A DNA stretch of 64,000 nucleotides from assembly GCA_048013815.1 (NCBI GenBank), contig CM106585.1, positions 23,622,001 through 23,686,000 of the forward strand, given 5' to 3'. Origin of the DNA: Setoptus koraiensis (taxonomy: Eukaryota > Arthropoda). Shown one piece after another: positions 44,702 through 53,670 of the stretch (positions are counted from its first letter, which is position 1; each line of letters opens with the position of its first letter). A program made the position numbers and the translations under genes. The notes under the pieces are model-generated. The model worked only from the letters and a program-made list of their open reading frames with translations, had not been told where the DNA came from and searched no databases.

Positions 44702-45097
44702 ATGTTGGACCATTGGTTCTCTCATGAATTGACCCTATTAGAAGTTATATTATGCCTCATTCTTGTCGTTGCGGCAAGTATTGTTGCTATATGTACTTGT
44801 CATCGTCTAACACGAGTGACTCAGGATAAATCAGTCGATATTCATCTTCAGAGATATAATAATAGTAATAACAATACAGCTACACCTGACCAAAACGTAC
44901 CTGTAATACCCATAATCAATAGTGACCAAACTAATACTAATACTGAGCTGGCTACCAATTACACTATTACTCATTTAGATGATCTCTCAGCATTAGCACC
45001 AAATTTAGTGGCCTCCAATGTTCGATGCAGCAATGTTAATTTGACCGATTTACATTATTCATGTCCAAGCTACGCGGAAGCAACCGGCCTTCAATGA
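44702..45097 (+). CDS. Small single-pass membrane protein with a PSY-type motif
   Basis: Single-exon frame of 131 residues, not identified. A hydrophobic helix lies at about residues 12-33 (LLEVILCLILVVAASIVAIC), followed by TCHRLTR, a basic stop-transfer segment. The remaining 95 residues are Asn/Thr-rich and presumably cytoplasmic. Near the C terminus CPSYAEATG resembles the LPSY motif by which proteins such as Commissureless bind Nedd4-type ligases; this is a resemblance only. The next gene downstream is also a single-pass protein with PY motifs. An upstream exon could add an extracellular part. Confidence 0.55.
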   Translation: MLDHWFSHELTLLEVILCLILVVAASIVAICTCHRLTRVTQDKSVDIHLQRYNNSNNNTATPDQNVPVIPIINSDQTNTNTELATNYTITHLDDLSALAPNLVASNVRCSNVNLTDLHYSCPSYAEATGLQ

Positions 45098-45355
45098 CAT
45101 TTATTTTGATTATCTATAATACATTATTATTATTATTAACGTGTAAACCAATCTTATAGCAACTTATTACGCGCTAATCCGGAATACACTAGCTCGATCA
45201 CTGCTTCACACTTCCTGATGTTGCTTATAGTAAAAACGATTTGAATCTCGTTATTGTTATCATATTATTTTCTCGGATATCTATTATTATCGTTGAGGTA
45301 AAGACAAAACATCAATCTGTTATCAACTGATCACTGCAATCTATGTTGTTTAAGA

Positions 45356-46753
45356 ATGTTGGATAAAATATCGGACCGATATTTGATTTATACTAAAGTG
45401 CTAACGATTTTAGCCGTGCAATGTCAATTCTGGAAAATGGCCACGACCATTCAATTCGTCAGGGATTTGCCTACCTTTATAAAATTGGCAACATCAAATC
45501 TGACAGACGTTCCTAAAGACAGGACGTTCCCTAACAGTTTCTTGCAGACATGCGATGAACCTCATGTATCTTGTTTCGACAAGAACGCAATCTGTGAGTC
45601 AGGATACTGTATATGTCGCACGGGATACTTCACAAACAATCTAGGTCGCTGTCAATTATTCAAGATTATGCTTCAATTGTGTAACAGTGACATAGAATGT
45701 CAAGCGTGGGACCCTTCGGCCTATTGTGATACTTCATTGTCGTCAGCGCCTAGCCCCTACTGTGATTGCAGACCAGGCACTGTATATGATCGTAGATTGA
45801 ATTCTTGTCTTCCATGTAGCACCACTAGTCATCATGAGCATTCATCATTTGATAGCAACGGAGAGGATATTACGCTCGCTTGCCCAGATTCAAAGAATCA
45901 AACTGATCCCTATCGATTAAAAACACCATTGGAAGTTTTAATGGGCGCCATAACACTGTTCACTATATTCACGATTCTCTGGTTCTTAGTCAGACGTTTA
46001 TATTATGAACTGAAGAAGATTTTCAATAATTATTCACGAGCTAATTCTAGAATGTTGGTAACAAACGATCGTGTCGTAGTTGCCAGATTTTCTACAAGCA
46101 CAGTGATATCTGATAGATCTCGCGAAAACAGAACAACCGCCAATTTAACATTGAACCCACCTTTGCCTGCTACCAACATACATGACTTTACAGTTAATGA
46201 CGGCGTTATATCGCCACTAGATGCACCACCGTTTCAACCAAATGATATTACATCTGGACCAAGAGTCAGCTCATGGCGTTTCGGCACTAATCGCAACAAT
46301 CGCGACCATCAATTCCTCTCCCAATCTATTGTTGCACCGATAAATCCTGCTCTTGTTTTGTTGCGAGCTGCTATCCGTAATCATGATAGTTCCACCGCAC
46401 TACCAGCATTCGATCCCCCACCAAAATATGACGAGGCCATGGCAACTGAGGTGGCTCCATTCTTGCTAGGTCGAGTTGCTGGCACAGACCCGGTTGAGGC
46501 CCACATTAATGCGACCAGTATACAACAACCCCTGCAAATCATCATACCATCTGAGGCATCAATTATAGATGAACAACAGATCAATGGGACTTCAACATGC
46601 ACCTTGCTCATGCATGGTGATACCAATAGTAGACCGAATATTGCAGAAAACAACGAAGATCGGCCATCTGGCCACCCTCCCGCTTATGTATGGTTTACTA
46701 ATGAAAGAGATTCGAGACGCAACCGACGCAACAGAAGAAAATCTGCTTTATGA
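45356..46753 (+). CDS. Single-pass membrane protein with Cys-rich ectodomain and PPxY tail
   Basis: Single-exon frame of 465 residues, family unknown. A hydrophobic stretch near residues 9-22 may be a signal peptide. Residues about 66-155 are Cys-rich with EGF/EB-module-like spacing (CESGYCICRTGYF, then YCDCRPGTVYD). A transmembrane helix follows at about 192-212 (VLMGAITLFTIFTILWFLV). The long cytoplasmic tail has PPPKYDEAM (about 354) and HPPAY (about 440), both typical ligands of WW domains in Nedd4-family ligases, and ends in an Arg-rich stretch. Poly(A) signal AATAAA at 46760 lies only 7 bases after the stop. A decayed inverted copy lies 1 kb upstream. Confidence 0.7.
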   Translation: MLDKISDRYLIYTKVLTILAVQCQFWKMATTIQFVRDLPTFIKLATSNLTDVPKDRTFPNSFLQTCDEPHVSCFDKNAICESGYCICRTGYFTNNLGRCQLFKIMLQLCNSDIECQAWDPSAYCDTSLSSAPSPYCDCRPGTVYDRRLNSCLPCSTTSHHEHSSFDSNGEDITLACPDSKNQTDPYRLKTPLEVLMGAITLFTIFTILWFLVRRLYYELKKIFNNYSRANSRMLVTNDRVVVARFSTSTVISDRSRENRTTANLTLNPPLPATNIHDFTVNDGVISPLDAPPFQPNDITSGPRVSSWRFGTNRNNRDHQFLSQSIVAPINPALVLLRAAIRNHDSSTALPAFDPPPKYDEAMATEVAPFLLGRVAGTDPVEAHINATSIQQPLQIIIPSEASIIDEQQINGTSTCTLLMHGDTNSRPNIAENNEDRPSGHPPAYVWFTNERDSRRNRRNRRKSAL

Positions 46754-46759
46754 TGTTAT

Positions 46760-46765
46760 AATAAA
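46760..46765 (+). promoter_or_regulatory. Poly(A) signal after the PPxY protein gene
   Basis: AATAAA starting 7 bases after the stop codon at 46753, an unusually short 3' untranslated region if used. Confidence 0.5.
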
Positions 46766-46962
46766 TTAGACCCGATTGAAATAACTTTTGTTGACTTAAT
46801 TGAGGCCTCAAACGAAAATTTCTAGAACGCTAAAGCGTGAAATTGTTCCGCACCATCTAATGTTCATATTTATCTGATTAGCTATAAAAAGACCTCAACA
46901 AATTGAATATTCAAATTATTCAAACAATACTAGTGAAAGTATTTGTGGGATTTATTGATTTG

Positions 46963-49143
46963 TCAACAGATTATCGTTGGAGTTTCCTTGAGAGGCATAG
47001 TCGGAGTTTTTGTGATATTCAATCGCTGTTCGAGAAGATTCCTCTTATGTTGGCTTCTAATGAACCTTTCATCGAGGGGATCAAAGCCGTGGTGGTCGGA
47101 GTCGAAAACTGCCCAATCAGGTGTCGGTGCCATGTAGTCATAGCTGTCGAAATCTTGGCCAGTCGTTACCTGTTGTTCCAATAATCTGAAGAATTTCTCA
47201 TAGTCAATCCAAGTGTGCCATTTTCCATTTACTTTGAATTTTGTACTAGCGATTAAGGTGCAGTTGGAATGCTTATGCTCGCAAGCCAGCTCGTAGCTAT
47301 CTTTAGGTAGACAGCTCACAAGTTGTTGAGAAAAATCTACCACCTCTTGATGCCAGGGTACATTCTCCATTGTCAGTGTATTTGATTTGCTGGAACCACA
47401 AAATGTGACTCCTTTGATTTCAATGAGATCTGGCATTCCCAATCGTACAAGTTTTGCGTATCCTTCGACTTCGTCGATGTTTAAACGTTTTACTAAAGTC
47501 AATCTGAATACTGTTCGTTGCTTTTTCTCACTTATTATTTGCAAACAATCTAGAAATCTTTGCCAATAGTCTTTATATAGTGGCCGATCAATCTTCTTCA
47601 AAGAATCCTTATTAGAAGCATCAATTGAAACATAAAGTTGTGTAACGGGCACTAATACGCGCATAGCGTCAGGGAATTGAGCATTTGTTACCAAGAATGA
47701 TGATATACATTTTTCATGCAATATTCCCAGAAATTCGTTGATCTTAGGGTAGAATATTGGCTCGCCAACAAGTGATAGAGCGCAATGCCTCACCCTCATC
47801 GCCTCCTCAAATCTTTCAGGCACAACTCCTGGTACACCTTTCAATTGTTTGATCATTCTCAAATGATTTTCAATTCCTTGGTCTATGATGGTATTTGGTT
47901 CGTCCATTTTCCACTTCCATTCAGTACCAACTGGGTTCTTGTGATGTCTCCAACAAAATGTACATTTGGAAGCACATGCTAAATTTGGCGTCATCTCCAT
48001 ACATTGATAACTCTGTATTCCATAGAAGGTATGCTTGTAACAGCCTCCTCGACCTCGCAAAGAGTTTTTCGTCCATCTACACAATTTTACGGCAGAATGT
48101 GACTCAATCAATTTATATCCTTGCTTCGTTAGATCGGTACGCAATCTTTCGTTGATTTGTTCCTTAGTGAATTTCGAATAATCTACAACATCACTAGTTT
48201 TCTTTGTAGTGAATCTTTCAACGGTGCCAATTGTTGAGTCAGATTTATTGTTAGTTCCTCTATCTAGGGTAAGGTCCTCTATATCTGGCATTGCTACCTC
48301 TAGCTCTTCATCAGATTCAGATTCATTGGTACTTAATTCATCTTCTTCTGACGAGTCTTCGGCTTCATTTGTTTTATTAGGCTCATTCTCTAATTTCTCA
48401 GGGCAATTATATTCGGTTTCTGAGCACTTATCTAGTCCTCCGAAAACAGGGCCTATGTTGCTAACCCATTTTGAGAGTTGGTCGAATGGCAAGTCCGTGG
48501 CTGATATATCGACTAGTTTGGGAGCACTTAATGATTTTCCTCCAAGCTTTGAGAAGTAACTGTCTAATGTAAGGGCAGCTCGGCAAAAATTTGCCTTGTA
48601 GGCCGTGTCGCCGATTCCACACACTGCATAGTTCAAATCACTTAAGGTTGATTTTGACACACGGAAATCGTTCACATTGTCTTTTAACGACTGGTAGAAC
48701 CATTTACACGAGGTGGGTTCCCCGCCATCAATAAAGGTGGAAACCAGGAATATGTAGATATGATTCTGGAGCGATTCTTTCAGCAGGTCATCCAAATCCT
48801 GAAATTTAACCATCGATAATGGATATTCAATAAGGTTGAATGGATATTGCTGACATAAGTGGTCGTGTAGTTTCAAGGACAATTCTTTGCTCATTCCAGA
48901 TTGTGAACCATAGAAAATTTTCAACTTTCGGCCCGCCAAAGAACGTTTAGGGTCCTCAGTATTGCCATGAAGCTTTCTCTTTGATTGGAGGTATTTTACA
49001 ATATTATATCCAACAAATCCAATCACATATGCAGCTCCTAGTAACCTGACCGTTATAGGAACAATGTTGAATGCATTTACTACTGTCATTTCAATACTGC
49101 TGACCAGCTGTGAATGTATTAGATAGGTTATTTGCCTAACCAA
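46963..49143 (-). CDS. TYW1: tRNA wybutosine-synthesising enzyme TYW1 (radical SAM)
   Basis: Makes the tricyclic 4-demethylwyosine core at G37 of tRNA-Phe from N1-methylguanosine and pyruvate. Single exon of 726 residues, full length for animals. An N-terminal hydrophobic anchor (about 28-50) is followed by a flavodoxin domain (IFYGSQSGMSKEL at about 76, to about 235), an acidic linker (about 260-290) and the radical-SAM core. That core begins LCRWTKNSLRGRGGCYKHTF and holds the cluster-binding C390-x3-C394-x2-C397. LSLVGEPIFYP, FLVTNAQFP and VSIDASNKDSLKKIDRP follow, then EIKGVTFCG and the C-terminal wyosine-base-formation domain, with ACEHKHSNC. All key residues are present. Confidence 0.97.
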   Translation of the reverse strand: MVRQITYLIHSQLVSSIEMTVVNAFNIVPITVRLLGAAYVIGFVGYNIVKYLQSKRKLHGNTEDPKRSLAGRKLKIFYGSQSGMSKELSLKLHDHLCQQYPFNLIEYPLSMVKFQDLDDLLKESLQNHIYIFLVSTFIDGGEPTSCKWFYQSLKDNVNDFRVSKSTLSDLNYAVCGIGDTAYKANFCRAALTLDSYFSKLGGKSLSAPKLVDISATDLPFDQLSKWVSNIGPVFGGLDKCSETEYNCPEKLENEPNKTNEAEDSSEEDELSTNESESDEELEVAMPDIEDLTLDRGTNNKSDSTIGTVERFTTKKTSDVVDYSKFTKEQINERLRTDLTKQGYKLIESHSAVKLCRWTKNSLRGRGGCYKHTFYGIQSYQCMEMTPNLACASKCTFCWRHHKNPVGTEWKWKMDEPNTIIDQGIENHLRMIKQLKGVPGVVPERFEEAMRVRHCALSLVGEPIFYPKINEFLGILHEKCISSFLVTNAQFPDAMRVLVPVTQLYVSIDASNKDSLKKIDRPLYKDYWQRFLDCLQIISEKKQRTVFRLTLVKRLNIDEVEGYAKLVRLGMPDLIEIKGVTFCGSSKSNTLTMENVPWHQEVVDFSQQLVSCLPKDSYELACEHKHSNCTLIASTKFKVNGKWHTWIDYEKFFRLLEQQVTTGQDFDSYDYMAPTPDWAVFDSDHHGFDPLDERFIRSQHKRNLLEQRLNITKTPTMPLKETPTIIC

Positions 49144-49600
49144 TTCGATTCTTATTGATCGGGTGTATTCGGACTTATCAATAAGAAATAAACTTATCGG
49201 TCAAGTTGTTTGTGACCTCATCACAGTTTTGAAAATGACAATTCTCACAAGTCTTGTCGGTGCACGATAAGAAACTTTTGCGGGCATTGTGCATCTCATC
49301 TGATATTTTTCGCTCCGCCGACACACCTCCGTCGCTTACACGCCCAATTTGTATGTACCGATCTGATGCGAGAAAACACGTTGCTCATTTTGCGAAGTGA
49401 GAAATCAATATGATTGTGCATTGACACAAGAAAAAACCACAATCGATTTTACAGTTTCCATTTTTTTGTTTATTTATTCTTTCTTTTCGAGCCTGAACAT
49501 ACAAAATATTATTATTATTAAAATCTATAAGATTACCTTAACAAATTAATTGTAGCTCTGAATTTGCAATTCACAGACAATCTAGGAAAAGATCAACAAC

Positions 49601-50847
49601 ATGGCCACCATTCGTATACCGACTTTTTCACCATTGAAACCGACTGAGCAGGTAAGATCGAGAAACCACTCCAATTCGTATAGTATAAATCAAGCTCAAA
49701 TCTCATCTTATACATGTTTAATTAATTTTTTCTTCATTGTTATATTCCTGTACAGTCCGAGCAATTGGTCAATTATCTTAAAGAATTGAACCCATCGCTT
49801 ACATTCACAGACAACAGCATTAAAGAGATTGTCTCGGCATGCAACCATGTTTTTATGGCCGGCAAAGAACAAGATGTGGAGTCAGTCCTCAATTCTGTCG
49901 TGACTTTGATAATTGAACTTCCCACTGCTCAGGATGAGTGTAAAACTGTTACCAAAGCATTTTGTCAACATCTCGTGGACGCACCAACAGACAGCCTTGC
50001 ATCCATTTGTCTTCGTGTCATTAAAAATCTGTATGATGGCCTATTTGAAAGCATAGATCTACGCTACGAGGCTTATACGACATTGGTGAAGCTCGCCACG
50101 AGGACCAACCAGCTTTCAGATGTATACAAGGATTTAGCATCGGTAAAGTCCAAGTATAATGCTAAAACAATAGGAGCTGAACGCACTCAGCAATTATACA
50201 GGCTATTACACGGGAGCCTTTTATCGGCAGGCAAAGGTGATTTGGCTTCACAAGTAATGATCGAATTACTTGGAACTTACACCGAAGAGAATGCGTCACA
50301 AGCTAAGCAAGATGCTGTTACATGCATCGCATCCTTTCTCAAAGATCCCAACACTTTTCTTATGGATCATCTATTGACATTGAAACCCGTCAAATATTTG
50401 GAAGGAGAGCCCATTCATGATCTATTAACAATATTTGTCTCGGAGAAGTTGCAAGAATATGTATCTTTCTACCAAAAGCATAAATCTTTTGTAGAATCTC
50501 TTGGTTTGTCTCACGAGCAAAACATGCAGAAGATGCGATTGCTTTCTTTTATGCAGATGGCAGAGTGTAAGAAAGAAATAACTTACGACACAATCCAAGA
50601 GGAGTTGCAGCTCGAGCCAGACCATGTTGAGCCTTTCGTCATAGATGTTTTGAGGACCAGGTTGGTCAGAGCTAAGGTGGACCAATTGAACCAGAAAATT
50701 CTTGTACAATCAACCATGCATAGAACATTCGGAAGACCACAATGGCAACAATTGAGGGATGTCTTGAGTGAATGGAAGAGCAATTTCTCACACGTCGAAC
50801 AAACCATCAAAGCAGCCGTCAAAGGCCAAGAGACAATATCAAACTAG
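49601..50847 (+). CDS. eIF3m: Translation initiation factor eIF3 subunit M
   Basis: PCI-domain subunit of the eIF3 complex on the 40S ribosome. Exon 1 (49601-49651) codes for 17 residues ending PTEQ. A 104-bp intron (GTAAGA donor, GTACAG acceptor, phase 0) leads to exon 2 (49756-50847). The total is 380 residues against 374 in human. Family blocks include the early ELNPSL region, the helical repeats, and the PCI domain with KMRLLSFMQMAE and the C-terminal TFGRPQWQQLRDVL. Poly(A) signal AATAAA at 50863. It converges with the PSMD6-like gene; the stop codons are about 140 bp apart. Confidence 0.95.
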
Positions 50848-50862
50848 AATTCATATGTAAAC

Positions 50863-50868
50863 AATAAA
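50863..50868 (+). promoter_or_regulatory. Poly(A) signal of eIF3m
   Basis: AATAAA 16 bases after the eIF3m stop codon. Confidence 0.65.
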
Positions 50869-50905
50869 TGAACTAGTTAACCAGAACGAGATGACTTATA
50901 TTGTT

Positions 50906-50911
50906 TTTATT
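50906..50911 (-). promoter_or_regulatory. Poly(A) signal of the PSMD6-like gene
   Basis: AATAAA on the minus strand, 75 bases past the stop codon. With the eIF3m signal at 50863 the two convergent transcripts probably overlap. Confidence 0.6.
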
Positions 50912-50985
50912 TTCAAATCCTACACACGATCGCCTTCGCCATTATAATTATCAGCCTTACTAGAGGATGTTGCTGGATATTGCAC

Positions 50986-51789
50986 TCATGTGTTAATAAC
51001 TCTACTTAGTTTTTGTATGCGATTTAGTAGAATATCTCCTTGTTTAATACATCTTTGATACTGGTCGTTTTTACTATCGGGCCGGTTTGTCTCAACGATG
51101 CCATTCACCTTATCTATTTTGCAATGTAGTCTACCATCAGCTATGAATCTTGCGAGTTCGGCTTCAATAAATTCAGGTGTGGTACCGAAAGCTTGAGCCA
51201 TGTAAGCAAGAGTGAGACTCCTGTATGAACCTATCAATTGAGAGTATGCAAGTATCCTCATTTCGCGCACATAATATCTATAATGAGGTGATAAGTATCT
51301 ATCTGTTTTAAGGTACCCTTCTATCCATGCTAGTTTCTCAAAAAATTTGGAATATTGACAGTTGTAAAGAGAGAACAAATATTCGTATATATCGGGAAGG
51401 TCATGTAGCACTTCCAATATTTCGGAGCCTTTGATAACTTTCGATCTAAGCTCTACTCTAGGCAAGGCTATCATGGAAGCTATCACAGTGTAGCCAACAA
51501 AAGTTTTGTAATCGCATAATTCATAGCAAGTGAACGTAGAAATGGTGTCGAGAAACAGCGCTGATGCTTGCTTGAAGTCACGCACTGCTAAGCTATAGAG
51601 ACCTTGATACACTTTAAGGCGGTTCTTACGATCCCAATCACCTCCTTCTTCAATTAGAGCCTTGGCTTTATCTAGATTGGCCGCTACCTCTTGGTGGTTC
51701 AATGAGAATAAACCTGCTTTCAAAGTCTCAAATAGTGCATCAAGTCTGGTTCCAATGGATTCCATTTTCTTCGGCTCGGTAGGCTCCAT
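50986..51789 (-). CDS. PSMD6: 26S proteasome regulatory subunit Rpn7 (PSMD6), N-terminally short
   Basis: PCI subunit of the 19S lid. The frame has 267 residues and matches PSMD6 from about human residue 130 to the end: [47 protein letters not shown] [19 protein letters not shown], and the C-terminal [20 protein letters not shown] and [13 protein letters not shown]. The PCI domain is intact. The first 120 or so residues of the usual 389, helical repeats that contact neighbouring lid subunits, are not encoded here. An in-frame TGA lies 12 bases before the ATG, and no matching exon is visible up to the SMURF gene at 53.6 kb. It may be spliced to a distant exon, have lost its start, or be a partial copy. 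Coding constraint looks intact. Confidence 0.88.
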   Translation of the reverse strand: MEPTEPKKMESIGTRLDALFETLKAGLFSLNHQEVAANLDKAKALIEEGGDWDRKNRLKVYQGLYSLAVRDFKQASALFLDTISTFTCYELCDYKTFVGYTVIASMIALPRVELRSKVIKGSEILEVLHDLPDIYEYLFSLYNCQYSKFFEKLAWIEGYLKTDRYLSPHYRYYVREMRILAYSQLIGSYRSLTLAYMAQAFGTTPEFIEAELARFIADGRLHCKIDKVNGIVETNRPDSKNDQYQRCIKQGDILLNRIQKLSRVINT

Positions 51790-52020
51790 TCTTTTGGTCC
51801 TTCAATTGTCCTTTTTTATGTTTCAATTTGATCTCTCAACTATAGAGGGATTTTTTATTTATTTATTTATTTTGAATATATTTTTGAGATGGATTTTCAA
51901 AAAAAAAAATAAACTGACTGATTCAACAATAGTCTATCCTCGTGGTGAGGACAATTCTTTTTGGCCCTTCGGAGGCGCGATATTCAAATAAATAAAAAAC
52001 TGAAAAATGGGATTTTTTTC

Positions 52021-52191
52021 TCATTTCCCGGGGTGATGAATTATGTTTTCTTGTTCCCCAGAAACAGGATAGGCTGGAGTCACGTTGAAATCGGTGTCAT
52101 GCTCAACGGGTTTACCTTGTGAGTCGATTTTCACAAAGACCCAAGACCCTGAAATGGGATACCTCCTTGCTATGCAATCAATGGATTTTCC
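52021..52191 (-). CDS. Candidate terminal exon of an unidentified gene
   Basis: After a possible acceptor (CTGATTTCAG, minus strand) a 56-codon frame runs to a TGA at 52023-52021. It starts GKSIDCIARRYPISG, continues SWVFVKIDSQGKPVEHD and ends ENIIHHPGK. Composition and codon use look like protein, but I recognise no family. There is a stop just before the acceptor in the same frame, so it needs an upstream exon; none is obvious up to 53.6 kb. Confidence 0.35.
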   Translation of the reverse strand, partial: GKSIDCIARRYPISGSWVFVKIDSQGKPVEHDTDFNVTPAYPVSGEQENIIHHPGK

Positions 52192-52199
52192 CTGAAATC

Positions 52200-53670
52200 A
52201 GTTGCATTACGACGGATTTATGGGAAATAAGCTCTAAAATGGATAACCCTAATGATGGTTGATCACGCATGAAGATTTCAACTGAACCCTGGATGTAACA
52301 CCGTGAATCTTGTCACATCGGATTCAGCACGCACACAAACATACTGACACACACACATGTTAGAATCTGTGGGACTAAAAAGTAACCGTAGCCTAACACA
52401 CACACACTCACACACAAAGAAGGACAGACAAACGCACACTCATTCTAGCACACAATACCAAAGAACAAAGACAGTGACGAACGCTCTTTGCCTCTGATGA
52501 CATTCCTCATGTTTATATATATATCCTATCGATATACATTATCATATAACAGTTATGGAATTCACGAGGTGGTACTGCCCACAAAACTACTTAAGTTACA
52601 CTAGATTTGTCACTAATTAAATCTAGTGTTGCATTTAACTGTATAGTATTGTGGTGTCATCATTACCATCATGAGAATATATATTATTTTAAATCATTAT
52701 TAAACGCATGCTTTTAACACTTGTGGAATGCAATCAATTATCAGTAACTTTAGCTCATGGATACTGGATTATTTATACCTGAGAAGCAACAATTGATTTT
52801 CGCTGATTGCTAAGGAGGACTTTCTTTTCATTCTCAGTTTCGCCATTTCGATTTTGTGTTTGTGATTAATATAAATGCAACAGCGGAGATAACCAAACAT
52901 TCAACACAACCCGTATATCTACACATTGTCTGCCATCATATGAACTAAATCAAATCAACCCAAGAGAAGATTCTACCAATATAATCATTATTTTATTATA
53001 ACTATCGTTCTATTTTATTACTGCTATCACTATTTTTATACCGATTCTTATTATTTCAAACATATCATCAAACACAGTATTATTAATATGGTTTCGCAAT
53101 ACATGGACCATCTACTTTACTAAGATCTATTCGATGATATAACAAACAAAAACACCAATCAGTCTGTCGCAGTTATCGATTATTAAAAGGAGACAACTGC
53201 CACTCAAGTACAGTAATAACAACAATTTGTTTTATTGTTATAGACAACTAATTAATGAGCGTCATCGCAACAATCACATCATCAAATGTGGACGAACGCT
53301 CAATTCATCAGTTAGGATCATAGATAAAAATAATCATATTCATTGTGTGAATGATCAAGACGCCACCATTATCATATCATCATCATCAGCGAGAACATCA
53401 TCATTCATTCGGCGCCGCTATTAACTGATATATAAATGGTTATCGATATCATTGTCAGCGCAGCCTTTATTGGAATAGTGATCGTTGGTTGTTCTGTCGT
53501 TTTCCTCCTCGGCGACGCCAATTTTATTTTTACATCGCATCATAATTATATATAGATATATATACATATATTTTATCTTATTTATTGACAACCACATTAC
53601 ATATCTATATTTAACATTTTATTCCGCCCGTAATTCACAATACTACAATTACCTCAAACACTGTCCAATC
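52200..53670. other. Intergenic region upstream of SMURF, no gene seen
   Basis: AT-rich, with CACACA-rich patches at about 52330-52440 and ATAT patches near 52515 and 53560. The SMURF promoter and 5' untranslated region should be here. I looked for a C2-domain exon for SMURF and for N-terminal PSMD6 exons and found neither. Confidence 0.55.
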
